From Candidatus Villigracilis vicinus (GTDB lineage Bacteria > Chloroflexota > Anaerolineae > Anaerolineales > Villigracilaceae), in the NCBI GenBank assembly GCA_016721315.1, contig JADKIL010000002.1:1-64000 (forward strand): DNA of 64,000 nucleotides. The letters run 5' to 3'. Within the stretch, counting starts at the first letter, position 1. Each line of letters starts with the position of its first letter. Under the pieces are notes generated by a model. That model was not told where the DNA came from and searched no databases. It saw nothing but the letters and a program-made list of their open reading frames with translations. This document shows, piece after piece, positions 16,787 through 24,749 of the stretch. A program made the translations under genes and the position numbers.

Positions 16787-17935
16787 TTAATTTTCCTGTG
16801 AAAATAAAAGGGAATAATCATCCAACAACAGAAACGCCGAAGCTCCGAGAATACAGGCGCGATAATCGAGCGTACCGAATTCGAGTTGCGTGCTTTCAGA
16901 AAGGCGCGCCAATGCCGCATTGCGCATGGATGTGTTCACTTCATCCATCCAGGCAGAGCCAAAACGGGTCATATCGCCGGTTAGAACGATCTTTTGAATA
17001 TTAAGTGTGCCTATCAAATTTGCGAGCGAAACGCCAAGATATCGAGCTGCCTTCAAGACAGTCGCCTGCGCCTTTACATCCCCATTTTCAAAAGCAGATT
17101 GAGCCTGCTCCAATGTTTTCAATTTCAAACTACCGAGTACTGCACGCGCGCTGGAAATCGTTTCAAGACAGCCATATTTTCCACAGCGGCACAATTCGCC
17201 GCCCTCCTGCACCACCACATGACCGATCTCACCTGCGCCGCCGCCATCCCCTTGAAATAGCCGTCCGTTCACAAAGATGCCTGCACCAATACCATGCTTA
17301 ACATTAACCACGATCAGGTTATCGTCGCTTGAATGATCACCACCGTACACATACTCTCCAATTGCAGTTGCCTGACTATCGTTCAACACAGAAACAGGCA
17401 CTTTGTATTTTTTTTCCAATAATTGCCCGAGCGGCAGGTTTTGCCATTCCAAATTGACGGCATTCACCACCACCCCTTCGCGAGTGTTGACCAAGCCAGG
17501 CGTCCCCACCCCAATTCCAACAATGGGTGTGATCTTTTTCTTCATCAATTGATCAATGATCTGATAGACAAGGTCGAGAGCGGTCTTACCGTCGTCACCT
17601 GAGACGGGTACTTCCAACATCTCTTTGATCTCCCCGCGTAAATTCAAAATAGCACCAATAAATTTATCCTGCGCAAGGTTTAACCCGATCAAATATCGTG
17701 CATCCGCCACAACGCTCAACAAGATCGGCGTTTTCCCGCCGATCGATTCGCCTCTGCCAACTTCCTGCACCAAACCTTCTTCCAACAAACCATTAACCAC
17801 ATCTGAAACGGTCGTACGGGTCAGGTTGGTAACGCGCGCAACCTCTGCGCGGCTGATAGACTCGTTTGCAAAGATGGTATGCAAAACGAGGTCGCGATTA
17901 TGCTGTTTGGTTTGCTGATGAGTAGCTTTTTTCAT
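16787..17935 (-). CDS. ROK-family transcriptional regulator (NagC/XylR type)
   Basis: The product has 382 residues. Residues 1-75 are a winged helix (SISRAEVARVTNLTRTTVSDVVNGLLEEGLV); residues about 85-382 are a ROK sugar-binding domain with GVGTPGLVNTREGVV, SVLNDSQATAIGEYVYG, the GEIGHVVVQEGG segment and the zinc motif CRCGKYGCLE. As first gene of the operon it most likely represses it and is relieved by an amino sugar or its phosphate. A likely operator lies just after the minus-strand -10 element. Confidence 0.9.
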   Translation of the reverse strand: MKKATHQQTKQHNRDLVLHTIFANESISRAEVARVTNLTRTTVSDVVNGLLEEGLVQEVGRGESIGGKTPILLSVVADARYLIGLNLAQDKFIGAILNLRGEIKEMLEVPVSGDDGKTALDLVYQIIDQLMKKKITPIVGIGVGTPGLVNTREGVVVNAVNLEWQNLPLGQLLEKKYKVPVSVLNDSQATAIGEYVYGGDHSSDDNLIVVNVKHGIGAGIFVNGRLFQGDGGGAGEIGHVVVQEGGELCRCGKYGCLETISSARAVLGSLKLKTLEQAQSAFENGDVKAQATVLKAARYLGVSLANLIGTLNIQKIVLTGDMTRFGSAWMDEVNTSMRNAALARLSESTQLEFGTLDYRACILGASAFLLLDDYSLLFSQEN

Positions 17936-17984
17936 GGTATGAACCTAAATTGTCTACACGCAAAGCACGAAGGTCAACTGCACA

Positions 17985-18013
17985 ACTTTGTAAATTCACT
18001 GTACTAACAAAGT
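17985..18013. promoter_or_regulatory. candidate ROK operator
   Basis: ACTTTGT (17985-17991) and ACAAAGT (18007-18013) form a perfect 7-bp inverted repeat with a 15-base centre. The site begins one base after the -10 element of the amino-sugar promoter, a position suited to repression. The factor is inferred from the adjacent regulator gene. Confidence 0.6.
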
Positions 18014-18014
18014 C

Positions 18015-18043
18015 AGTATACAGATTTCACTACCAAGAGTCAA
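18015..18043 (-). promoter_or_regulatory. promoter of the amino-sugar operon
   Basis: On the minus strand TTGACT (18043-18038), a 17-base spacer and TATACT (18020-18015) form a near-consensus sigma-70 promoter, about 80 bases before the regulator start codon. Confidence 0.8.
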
Positions 18044-18054
18044 GCCCGAATCTC

Positions 18055-18083
18055 TTGACATTTTTTAGGGCATAATATAAAAT
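18055..18083 (+). promoter_or_regulatory. promoter of the iron operon
   Basis: TTGACA (18055-18060), a 17-base spacer and TAAAAT (18078-18083) lead toward the gene at 18122. The -35 lies only 11 bases from that of the divergent promoter. Confidence 0.8.
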
Positions 18084-18103
18084 AATTTAGGTATGACTAA
18101 ATT
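18084..18103. promoter_or_regulatory. candidate DtxR-family operator
   Basis: AATTTAG-N6-CTAAATT is a perfect 7-bp inverted repeat directly after the -10. The form TTTAGGTATGACTAAA resembles metal-dependent DtxR/IdeR/MntR boxes, and two DtxR-type genes lie in the operon it controls. Confidence 0.65.
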
Positions 18104-18121
18104 TTACAAGGCAAGCTTCGT

Positions 18122-18811
18122 ATGGATTTGATCCCTCTTAATCTTATTGGTATTCTGGCATTCACTGGCGCGGGGATATACGCAATTGGCGATATGCTTT
18201 TACTCGCTGCAAAAGTTTCTTTAGGCGATTACCCAAAGCTCAAACCTTTTGCGCAATTACTTTCAGGCTCAGAGAAGATGCTCGTACTCTCCCCCATCCG
18301 CTTGATGTGGGGTGCATTGATCGGAGTCTTTATGACGCCATTGATCCTGCTCGGGTTCTGGCAAACATACCAGGGTTTGAGCAATGTAAATGTCTGGGTT
18401 GCACTGGCAGTTTTTGGTTTATTCGGGTGCGCCACAATCATCGGAACGTTCGTTCATGGTTCATTCTACTATTTGGGTGAATATATCCATGCCCTGAACG
18501 ACGTCCACGAAGATTCGCAGGCGATCATTGCAGGGATGATCGAACGCCATAAAAAAGTTTTGATCGCTACGTATGCCCCCTTATTGAGCTTTATTGTCAT
18601 CGCCTCTATTCTTTTTTCGATCCTGGTTGCATCGGGAAAGACCGCCTTCCCGGTCTGGATGACAGGCGTTACTCCACTAACGATGACATTCGTCTGGTTA
18701 CTCGTCAAACGCATCCTTCCGAACTTCGTCCGCGAACGGACGGAAGGGGCAGGGTTCAATATCGCATACATGGCTTTCTTCGCCTGCACCACCATCTCTC
18801 TTTGGAAATAA
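18122..18811 (+). CDS. integral membrane protein, function unknown
   Basis: The product has 229 residues and about six membrane segments (for example IGILAFTGAGIYAIGDMLLLA near the start, MWGALIGVFMTPLILLGFW, LAVFGLFGCATIIGTFVHGSFYYLG split by a His, LLSFIVIASILFSILVASG). It resembles DUF6796-like membrane proteins by size and layout, but I do not recognise it firmly. Conserved-looking polar residues in the membrane (Asp in IGDML, His-Gly in FVHGSFYYLGEYIH) could bind a ligand or metal. As first gene of the iron operon it may take part in metal transport or sensing. There is no strong ribosome site before the ATG. Confidence 0.7.
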   Translation: MDLIPLNLIGILAFTGAGIYAIGDMLLLAAKVSLGDYPKLKPFAQLLSGSEKMLVLSPIRLMWGALIGVFMTPLILLGFWQTYQGLSNVNVWVALAVFGLFGCATIIGTFVHGSFYYLGEYIHALNDVHEDSQAIIAGMIERHKKVLIATYAPLLSFIVIASILFSILVASGKTAFPVWMTGVTPLTMTFVWLLVKRILPNFVRERTEGAGFNIAYMAFFACTTISLWK

Positions 18812-18815
18812 CACC

Positions 18816-19484
18816 TTGATAAAACAATCCACCTCTACTCAAGATTATCTCAAACGCATTTATGAATTGACCGAGTGCGGCAAACTCGCCAGCACCAATG
18901 ACCTGGCACGCGAACTCAACATCAAACCAGCTTCCGTGACAGGCATGATCCAAAAACTGGCAGCCGAAAAGCCGGCTCTTGTCGAATACCAGAAGCATCA
19001 AGGTGTGACCCTTACAGCAGCGGGGAAACGAGCCGCACTCGAAGTCATTCGTCATCACCGCCTGCTTGAAACCTGGCTTGTACAAACTCTTGGGTATTCC
19101 TGGGACGAAGTCCACGAGGAGGCAGAGCGATTGGAACACTTCATTTCAGAAGATTTCGAACGACGCATTGCTGCCGCGCTCGGCAATCCGCTACGCGACC
19201 CGCATGGCGAATTGATCCCAACTGAAGATTTAAAGATGCCTGTGGACGAATCCACTTCCCTGTCATCGCTGCGACCCAATCACATCGCAACCATCCTGCG
19301 TGTCGCTTCGCAAGACCCGAAGCTGCTTCGTCATCTCGACAGCCTCGGGCTCACTCCAGGCACTCAACTTGAGGTCATAGACTACTCCACATTCGACAAT
19401 AACCTGACCATAAAAATCGGCAAGCGATCCAATGTACTCGGGCTGAACATTACGACCAAGATATTTGTGGAGATCAACAAATAA
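18816..19484 (+). CDS. DtxR-family metal-dependent regulator with C-terminal FeoA-like domain
   Basis: The product has 222 residues from a TTG start five bases after the previous stop. Residues 1-65 form the winged helix (QDYLKRIYELTECGKLASTNDLARELNIKPASVTGMIQKL); 66-140 the dimerisation and metal-binding region (RHHRLLETWLVQTLGYSWDEVHEEAERLEHFIS, with His/Glu ligands, then NPLRDPHGELIP); and 150-222 an SH3-like FeoA domain (HLDSLGLTPGTQLEVIDYS). It most likely represses the operon when iron or manganese is bound. Confidence 0.88.
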   Translation: MIKQSTSTQDYLKRIYELTECGKLASTNDLARELNIKPASVTGMIQKLAAEKPALVEYQKHQGVTLTAAGKRAALEVIRHHRLLETWLVQTLGYSWDEVHEEAERLEHFISEDFERRIAAALGNPLRDPHGELIPTEDLKMPVDESTSLSSLRPNHIATILRVASQDPKLLRHLDSLGLTPGTQLEVIDYSTFDNNLTIKIGKRSNVLGLNITTKIFVEINK

Positions 19485-19515
19485 GTCTGATTTTATAAAT
19501 AGAAAGGCAATCCAA

Positions 19516-20115
19516 ATGAAAGAAATGATCTTTAGAATTCTGGCTGCTCTGATCTTTTTTACCGGTGTAGGTATTTCAATTTATTTTCGCCGGAAAGCGG
19601 ATCGCGAAACTGGGGAAACGCTCTCTCGCAAAGAGGATGGCATCCCTACAATGACCATCATTCGCATTAGCGGACTGGTTCTGTGGGTAAGCCCACTGGT
19701 TTTTCTCATCAACCCTCAATGGATGATATGGTCCAAAGCGTATATCCCTGATTGGATGCGGTGGTTTGGTGTCGGCATTGGCATCCTCGTGGTGTGTGGG
19801 ATTTACTGGCTATTCACAAGCATAGGCAACGGCATCACCCCTGTCAGCACAACACGAAAACAGCACAAACTCGTTACGAACGGAATTTACCGCTGGGTGC
19901 GGCATCCGCTATATACCATTGGGTCATCCTTATTTATCGCTTTTGGGATGATGGCTGACAACTGGTTCATTGCACTACTGGGCATTCTGGCATTCGTCGG
20001 AATGGCAATTCGTACCCCGAAAGAGGAAGCGAATCTCATCGAAAAATTTGGCGATGAGTATCGCGAATACATGAAACGCACCGGAAAATTCTTACCCAAA
20101 TTAGGGAACCGATAA
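19516..20115 (+). CDS. isoprenylcysteine/phospholipid methyltransferase-like membrane protein
   Basis: The product has 199 residues; the ATG at 19516 follows AAGGCAATCC. It has about four to five membrane segments and the family signature NGIYRWVRHPLYTIGSS followed by EEANLIEKFGDEYREYMKRT near the C-terminus, which binds SAM at the membrane surface. Bacterial members are mostly uncharacterised. Its place between two DtxR-type genes is unusual and its role in iron handling is unknown. Confidence 0.8.
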   Translation: MKEMIFRILAALIFFTGVGISIYFRRKADRETGETLSRKEDGIPTMTIIRISGLVLWVSPLVFLINPQWMIWSKAYIPDWMRWFGVGIGILVVCGIYWLFTSIGNGITPVSTTRKQHKLVTNGIYRWVRHPLYTIGSSLFIAFGMMADNWFIALLGILAFVGMAIRTPKEEANLIEKFGDEYREYMKRTGKFLPKLGNR

Positions 20116-20118
20116 GTT

Positions 20119-21126
20119 ATGAATTCAAGCACATATTGGCTAATCGCACTTACCATCCTGATCATTACCATCTTTCTTCCACGGATCGGGTTGATCGCGA
20201 TCTACCGCACATGGCGTGCCTCACAAGAACGCGAACAGGTAGAAGATGCGCTCAAACATCTTTTAGACCGCGAGAATCAAGGCAGACACGCAACACCTGA
20301 ATCCATCGGCGGGACATTAGACCTGCCTCGCGACAAAGTGACCCGCCTTGTCGAACACATGGAAGCGCAAGGTTTACTCGAATCGCAAGGCAACGAACTG
20401 CATCTTACCGCCCAAGGTGAACGCTGGGCGTTGCATATCGTCCGCGCCCACCGTTTGTGGGAACGTTATCTCGCTGATGAAGCCCGCATGCCGCTCAGCA
20501 AGATCCATAGCGAGGCACAGAAGCGTGAACATACTCTAACCGAAGCACAGCTCAACGAGCTCGACGCCGCACTGGGTCACCCCACCCGCGACCCACACGG
20601 AGACCCCATCCCCACCCGGGAGGGAAAACTAAATCGAGCAGAGGGCATGTCCATCACCGCATGGCGTGAAGATCATCCAGCCCGGATCGTTCATTTGGAG
20701 GATGAACCCGCCCTGGCGTATCAACAAATTTTGGCTACTGGGTTACGCCTCGGACAGGATATCCGCATCATCGAGCGGAATCAGAACCGCTATATTTTGA
20801 GCGATGGTGAAAGTGAATACCGTCTTGCACCCGCAGTGGCATCCAACATCTTCGTTTCAGCATTACCTGAAAGTGAAATGCTGAAACGCGAAGCCATCCC
20901 TCTGGCGGAACTGGCACATGATCAACGCGCTCAGATCGTCACCCTCGACGACTCGGTGCAAGGCTTCACACGCCGCCGCTTTCTAGACTTGGGGCTGACT
21001 CCCGGCACGACGATCTACCCAGAGCTGACAAATTTCTTCGGAGAACCGCGCGCCTACCGCGTGCGTGGAACCATGATTGCCCTACGGAATGACCAGGCTT
21101 CCCAAATATGGGTGAAACCGATCTAA
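20119..21126 (+). CDS. membrane-anchored DtxR-like protein with two FeoA-like domains
   Basis: The product has 335 residues. Residues 5-30 are a membrane segment (YWLIALTILIITIFLPRIGL). Residues about 40-100 are a winged helix (TPESIGGTLDLPRDKVTRLVEHMEAQGLL), 105-180 a DtxR-like dimer region (RAHRLWERYLADEARMPLSKIHSEAQKREH, NELDAALGHPTRDPHGD), and two SH3-like FeoA domains follow, about 190-255 (ILATGLRLGQDIRIIERN) and 262-335 (RRFLDLGLTPGTTIYPELTN). No free FeoA gene exists in the operon, so this protein may supply the FeoA function beside FeoB at the membrane. Whether it still binds DNA is unknown. Confidence 0.8.
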   Translation: MNSSTYWLIALTILIITIFLPRIGLIAIYRTWRASQEREQVEDALKHLLDRENQGRHATPESIGGTLDLPRDKVTRLVEHMEAQGLLESQGNELHLTAQGERWALHIVRAHRLWERYLADEARMPLSKIHSEAQKREHTLTEAQLNELDAALGHPTRDPHGDPIPTREGKLNRAEGMSITAWREDHPARIVHLEDEPALAYQQILATGLRLGQDIRIIERNQNRYILSDGESEYRLAPAVASNIFVSALPESEMLKREAIPLAELAHDQRAQIVTLDDSVQGFTRRRFLDLGLTPGTTIYPELTNFFGEPRAYRVRGTMIALRNDQASQIWVKPI

Positions 21127-21185
21127 TTGTTATTGTGAGAAAGGCTTTAGCCCGACGAAACAATGACAGAAATTGAGAGAAAAAA

Positions 21186-22022
21186 ATGACAAATACAAAA
21201 ATAAACCTTCCCACAGAACATTGTGAAACCTGCCCTGCCTTTACTCAACTTGAACAAATGGGCATCAAAGTCGGTGATTTTGAGCGCGTCGTTGCATTGG
21301 CTGGCAACCCGAACACGGGTAAATCCACATTATTCAACGCCTTAACCGGGCTCAAACAACACACAGGCAACTGGCCCGGCAAGACCGTCACCCGTGCCGA
21401 AGGTGGATATCAGTTCAATAACATCAAATACAAACTAGTGGACCTGCCCGGAACCTACTCGCTTTTATCTGCCAGCCAGGATGAGGAAGTAGCGCGCGAT
21501 TTCATTCTCTTTGGTCAACCCAGTTGCACCATTGTAGTGACTGATGCCACCGCACTCGAACGTAACTTAAACCTGGTCATGCAGGTCATGGAAATCACAG
21601 ACAAAGTAGTTGTCGCTGTCAACTTAATGGATGAAGCCCACCGCAAAGGAATTGAAGTGGATACTCGCAGCCTGGCCCGCGATCTTGGCGTTCCTGCCAT
21701 TCCCATCACAGCCCGCACGGGAGATGGCGTGGCAACATTGCTTTCCACCATTTCTGATGTGATCGAGGGCAATATCCTTGTAAAGCCACGCCGGGTGGAG
21801 GGTACGCTTGAATTTCAAAAAGCAGTCAACGAACTTGTACCCATGATCGAAAGCATGGCACCGGGCATCCCGAACGCCCGCTGGCTGGCGATCCGTTTGC
21901 TGGACGGCGACGCCCGCGTGCAAAACGCAATCACCAGCGGCGAGCTCGGAGATATTGTCTCCCGCCAAAGCCGCGCCGATGTTCAATTCAGCAAAAAGAT
22001 GTCTGTGGAAGGGAGGCAATAA
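21186..22022 (+). CDS. feoB: FeoB GTPase domain as a separate protein (split FeoB, N part)
   Basis: The product has 278 residues. The N-terminus holds EHCETCPAFTQLEQMG. G motifs are complete: G1 ALAGNPNTGKSTLFN, G2 in PGKTVTRAEGG, G3 VDLPGTYSLLS, G4 AVNLMDEAH, and G5 in ITARTGDG. After the G domain comes the helical GDI-type region, ending MSVEGRQ without any membrane segment. It should be a cytosolic GTPase that drives ferrous iron import with the membrane partner encoded three bases downstream. Confidence 0.9.
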   Translation: MTNTKINLPTEHCETCPAFTQLEQMGIKVGDFERVVALAGNPNTGKSTLFNALTGLKQHTGNWPGKTVTRAEGGYQFNNIKYKLVDLPGTYSLLSASQDEEVARDFILFGQPSCTIVVTDATALERNLNLVMQVMEITDKVVVAVNLMDEAHRKGIEVDTRSLARDLGVPAIPITARTGDGVATLLSTISDVIEGNILVKPRRVEGTLEFQKAVNELVPMIESMAPGIPNARWLAIRLLDGDARVQNAITSGELGDIVSRQSRADVQFSKKMSVEGRQ

Positions 22023-22025
22023 AGC

Positions 22026-23429
22026 ATGGAAAACAACGTTACTCCCTACGACATCATCAACAAGGCAGAAGCCCTGCGCAACAATCTGTCCACCGGGTTC
22101 CGCGATGAGATTGTCAAATCCATTTACAGCGAAGCAGAGACCATCGCACAACGTGCTGTAAAAACCGCCACCAACAAAAAATATGACCTCGACCAAAAAA
22201 TAGACCGGCTCGTCACCTCACCTTGGACGGGCCTGCCTATCATGGTCATGCTGCTCGGCATCATCATCTGGCTGACCGTTTCCGGCGCAAACGTGGTTTC
22301 AGAAGCGATCGCCACCGTACTTTTTGGTCTGGGCGATATTGGAAGGAATTTCTTCAACTCGCTTGGGTTCATCCCTTGGTGGGTTACCGGCTTCATTTGG
22401 GATGGCGTCTATCTGGGTCTTGCCTGGGTCATCAGTGTCATGCTCCCACCGATGATGATCTTCTTCCCCGCATTCACATTCCTTGAAGACCTCGGCTACC
22501 TGCCACGTGTTGCCTTTAACCTCGACTGGCTTTTCAAAAAGACCGGCGCCCACGGCAAACAATCGTTGACCATGGCAATGGGTTTCGGCTGCAATGCGGC
22601 TGGCGTGGTTGCGACTCGCGTGATCGACTCGCCGCGAGAGCGGCTGATCGCCATCCTGACCAATAACTTCGTTCCCTGCAATGGGCGCTTCCCGACCTTA
22701 ATTATGCTTGCCACGGTCTTCGTAGCCTCATCCTTCCCCGCAGCGTTGACTTCCTTCGTCGCCGCTGGAACAGTTGTCGGCGTGGTTTTGATCGGCGTTG
22801 GGTTCACATTTCTGATGTCGTGGTTGCTATCGCGCACGGTGCTCAAAGGCGAAGCATCCGCATTTACGCTTGAATTACCGCCTTATCGAAAACCCAACGT
22901 TGGACGGATCCTTTATACATCCATTATTGACCGCACGATCTTTGTCCTTTGGCGTGCCATGCAGACCGCAGCACCTGCCGGTGCCATCATCTGGATACTG
23001 GCAAACATCCCGTATGGAGATGTCAACCTGGCCCGCGCCATAGCAGATTGGCTCAACCCGTTCGGCTTGCTGCTCGGACTCGATGGCGTGATCCTGCTGG
23101 CATACATCATCGCCATCCCCGCCAATGAGATCGTCGTCCCAACCATGATGATGGTTTACATGGGCGCAGGCATGATGATCAACGGACCTTCCTCAAACAG
23201 CGCGATCTTCGACCTGCTCGTTAATGGCAACGGCTGGACCATGTTAACTGCCATCAATTTGATGTTATTTGCGTTGCTTCATAATCCGTGCGCAACGACC
23301 GTTATAACGATCTACAAAGAAACCAAATCATGGAAGTGGGCGACTGTGAGTGTGGTGATCACACTCGGCACGGCATTTCTGGTGACCTTTCTCACCGCAA
23401 GCTTTGCAAGATTAATGGGCTGGGTGTGA
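22026..23429 (+). CDS. feoB: FeoB transmembrane ferrous-iron permease (split FeoB, C part)
   Basis: The product has 467 residues. A GGGAGG ribosome site inside the end of the first gene precedes the ATG, so it has its own translation start. Residues 1-65 continue the linker helices of FeoB, then come two Gate-type halves and the FeoB core. The conserved motifs GFGCNAAGVVATRVIDSPRE and NNFVPCNGRFPTL, with Cys residues in the pore, are intact. The stop codon of the first gene, a fresh start and full motifs on both sides argue for a real split rather than a recent frameshift. Confidence 0.9.
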   Translation: MENNVTPYDIINKAEALRNNLSTGFRDEIVKSIYSEAETIAQRAVKTATNKKYDLDQKIDRLVTSPWTGLPIMVMLLGIIIWLTVSGANVVSEAIATVLFGLGDIGRNFFNSLGFIPWWVTGFIWDGVYLGLAWVISVMLPPMMIFFPAFTFLEDLGYLPRVAFNLDWLFKKTGAHGKQSLTMAMGFGCNAAGVVATRVIDSPRERLIAILTNNFVPCNGRFPTLIMLATVFVASSFPAALTSFVAAGTVVGVVLIGVGFTFLMSWLLSRTVLKGEASAFTLELPPYRKPNVGRILYTSIIDRTIFVLWRAMQTAAPAGAIIWILANIPYGDVNLARAIADWLNPFGLLLGLDGVILLAYIIAIPANEIVVPTMMMVYMGAGMMINGPSSNSAIFDLLVNGNGWTMLTAINLMLFALLHNPCATTVITIYKETKSWKWATVSVVITLGTAFLVTFLTASFARLMGWV

Positions 23430-23483
23430 TCGGTGTAAACTAAAAAAAGAAAGTCATCTAAAGTAGTCAGTTAATTAAAATTC

Positions 23484-23576
23484 CGTCATTGCGAGTCGCG
23501 CCTTTTGCGGCAATGCAATCTCATGACTTGAGGGCAAGATTGCATTGCCAGGAAGTGCGCTCCCCTTGCAATGACG
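23484..23576. repeat. nested palindromic intergenic repeat
   Basis: Outer arms CGTCATTGC (23484-23492) and GCAATGACG (23568-23576) enclose inner arms GGCAATGCAATCT and AGATTGCATTGCC. It resembles the short mobile palindromes (MITE/REP-like) common between bacterial genes. The rest of the 263-base gap (23430-23693) shows nothing else clear. Confidence 0.75.
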
Positions 23577-23693
23577 ATGTTCTTTTTTAAATTTATTTCG
23601 ATCGGCTACTTAGAAGAAAGTTTTTATCCCCTCTTTGTCTTATTGCGTCTTCACCGATAAAAAGCTAAAGTAATACTACAAGGAGAACACAAT

Positions 23694-24377
23694 ATGAAGC
23701 AACTGATTTGGACCGGTTTATTAATATTCGCAATAGGTACATGCATGATTGGGTGCGGACCGGCAACAATGGCGTCTTCCAGCTTTGCTGGTACATGGAC
23801 AACAAATCTCGGGACGGTCAACTTTGTTCAAAATGGAGATAAACTCACCGGGAACATAGCAGGGTATGGCGGCTTTTGGAATGAGACTTTTAGCGGGTCG
23901 ATCAACGAAAACGGTGAAGCTTTTTTCGAAACGGAAGTATTGGGCAGTTTCACTCTCGTCGCTGAAGGCGAGAATAACTTTAAATCCACCTCAACTGAAT
24001 TATCATTCTGCGGTGTTCGAGGCGAAAACATGGAACTCCCGGCAGGTTGCGGCTTTAGCGGAAAATGGAACTCCCGCTCTGAACTACGTGAAGATGAAGG
24101 CTACCTGCTCCTCACCCAAACCGGAGAAACTGTAACCGGCGACCTGTACAATGTTATGGGCGAGAAATACGAAACCTTCACCGGCACTGTGGAATGGGGC
24201 AAGGGCTGGCGCGCGAATGGAACCACCAAGCAGCGCGGAAACCTCTCACTTTGGATCAATAGCTCCGAAACCGGCTTCGAACTTATGTATGGCGATAGCG
24301 GCAACCCACAGAAACTCTGCGCCGTTCGTGATGGGCTTGCCAGCGCATATCTTTTCAGCTACACCTGCGAACCGTAA
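23694..24377 (+). CDS. lipoprotein of unknown function
   Basis: The product has 227 residues; AAGGAG precedes the ATG. The signal sequence ends in lipobox MIGC (Cys at residue 21). The mature part consists of two similar beta-rich halves: FAGTWTTNLGTVNFVQNGDK LTGNI-type strands near residues 31-60 and FSGKWNSRSELREDEGYLLL followed by GETVTGDLYN near 120-150. Alternating strands and G-W-T motifs suggest a lipocalin-like or beta-sandwich fold. It should be outside the cytoplasmic membrane. I do not recognise a known family. Confidence 0.75.
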   Translation: MKQLIWTGLLIFAIGTCMIGCGPATMASSSFAGTWTTNLGTVNFVQNGDKLTGNIAGYGGFWNETFSGSINENGEAFFETEVLGSFTLVAEGENNFKSTSTELSFCGVRGENMELPAGCGFSGKWNSRSELREDEGYLLLTQTGETVTGDLYNVMGEKYETFTGTVEWGKGWRANGTTKQRGNLSLWINSSETGFELMYGDSGNPQKLCAVRDGLASAYLFSYTCEP

Positions 24378-24383
24378 CGTACT

Positions 24384-24420
24384 AGACCCTGTCAAAGCTC
24401 ATATTGACAGGGTCTTTTTT
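24384..24420 (+). terminator. terminator after the lipoprotein gene
   Basis: AGACCCTGTCAA, a short loop, TTGACAGGGTCT and a T run. The right arm doubles as the -35 element of the next operon. Confidence 0.88.
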
Positions 24421-24432
24421 GAGGAGTAATAT
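24404..24432 (+). promoter_or_regulatory. promoter of the zinc-efflux operon
   Basis: TTGACA (24404-24409), a 17-base spacer and TAATAT (24427-24432). The -35 lies within the stem of the preceding terminator. Confidence 0.75.
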
Positions 24433-24451
24433 ATGAACACTTGCTCATATA
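24430..24451. promoter_or_regulatory. ArsR/SmtB-type operator
   Basis: TATATGAACA-CT-TGCTCATATA is a 10-2-10 inverted repeat with one mismatched pair. It matches the known zinc-sensor ArsR/SmtB operator form and overlaps the -10 and transcription start. Confidence 0.8.
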
Positions 24452-24458
24452 TTCAACC

Positions 24459-24749
24459 ATGAAACTCACCGAACTCAAAGCCATCAAACTTGCAGAACTT
24501 TTTAGCGCGCTCAGCGACGCCAGCCGCATCCGCATCATTGCCCAACTCATGGACGGGGAAATGAACGTCCGCGCACTTGCCGACGGACTTGGCATGACCG
24601 AATCCGCTGTCTCCCATCAACTGCGTGGATTGCGCCAGATGCACCTCGTCCGTGCTAGAAAATCGGGCAGGCAGGTCTTCTACTCCATCGACGACGACCA
24701 TGTCTCACGCTTGTTCACGCTGGGCTACGATCACGTTCAACACGGATGA
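24459..24749 (+). CDS. ArsR/SmtB-family zinc-type repressor
   Basis: The product has 96 residues. The ATG at 24459 follows the operator by eight bases, with a leader of about 20 bases and no strong ribosome site. The winged helix reads LSDASRIRIIAQLMDGEMNV, LADGLGMTESAVSHQLRGLR. The last helix carries D-x-H-x10-H-x2-H (DDHVSRLFTLGYDHVQH), the alpha-5 metal site of SmtB/CzrA sensors of Zn, Co or Ni. The alpha-3 Cys site (ELCVCDL type) is absent. Metal binding should release the operator and induce the two transporters that follow. Its stop overlaps the next start (ATGA). Confidence 0.93.
   Translation: MKLTELKAIKLAELFSALSDASRIRIIAQLMDGEMNVRALADGLGMTESAVSHQLRGLRQMHLVRARKSGRQVFYSIDDDHVSRLFTLGYDHVQHG

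Noticed and set aside
21186..23429. FeoB frameshift by sequencing error.
   Set aside because: The first part ends in a proper stop after its last helix and the second has its own ribosome site and start; a split gene is more likely, though reads should be checked.
24433..24462. A nine-codon frame ATG..TGA overlapping the ArsR start, with GAGGAG before it, possibly a leader peptide.
   Set aside because: The promoter TTGACA-N17-TAATAT puts the transcript start near 24439, after this ATG, so it would not be on the message.
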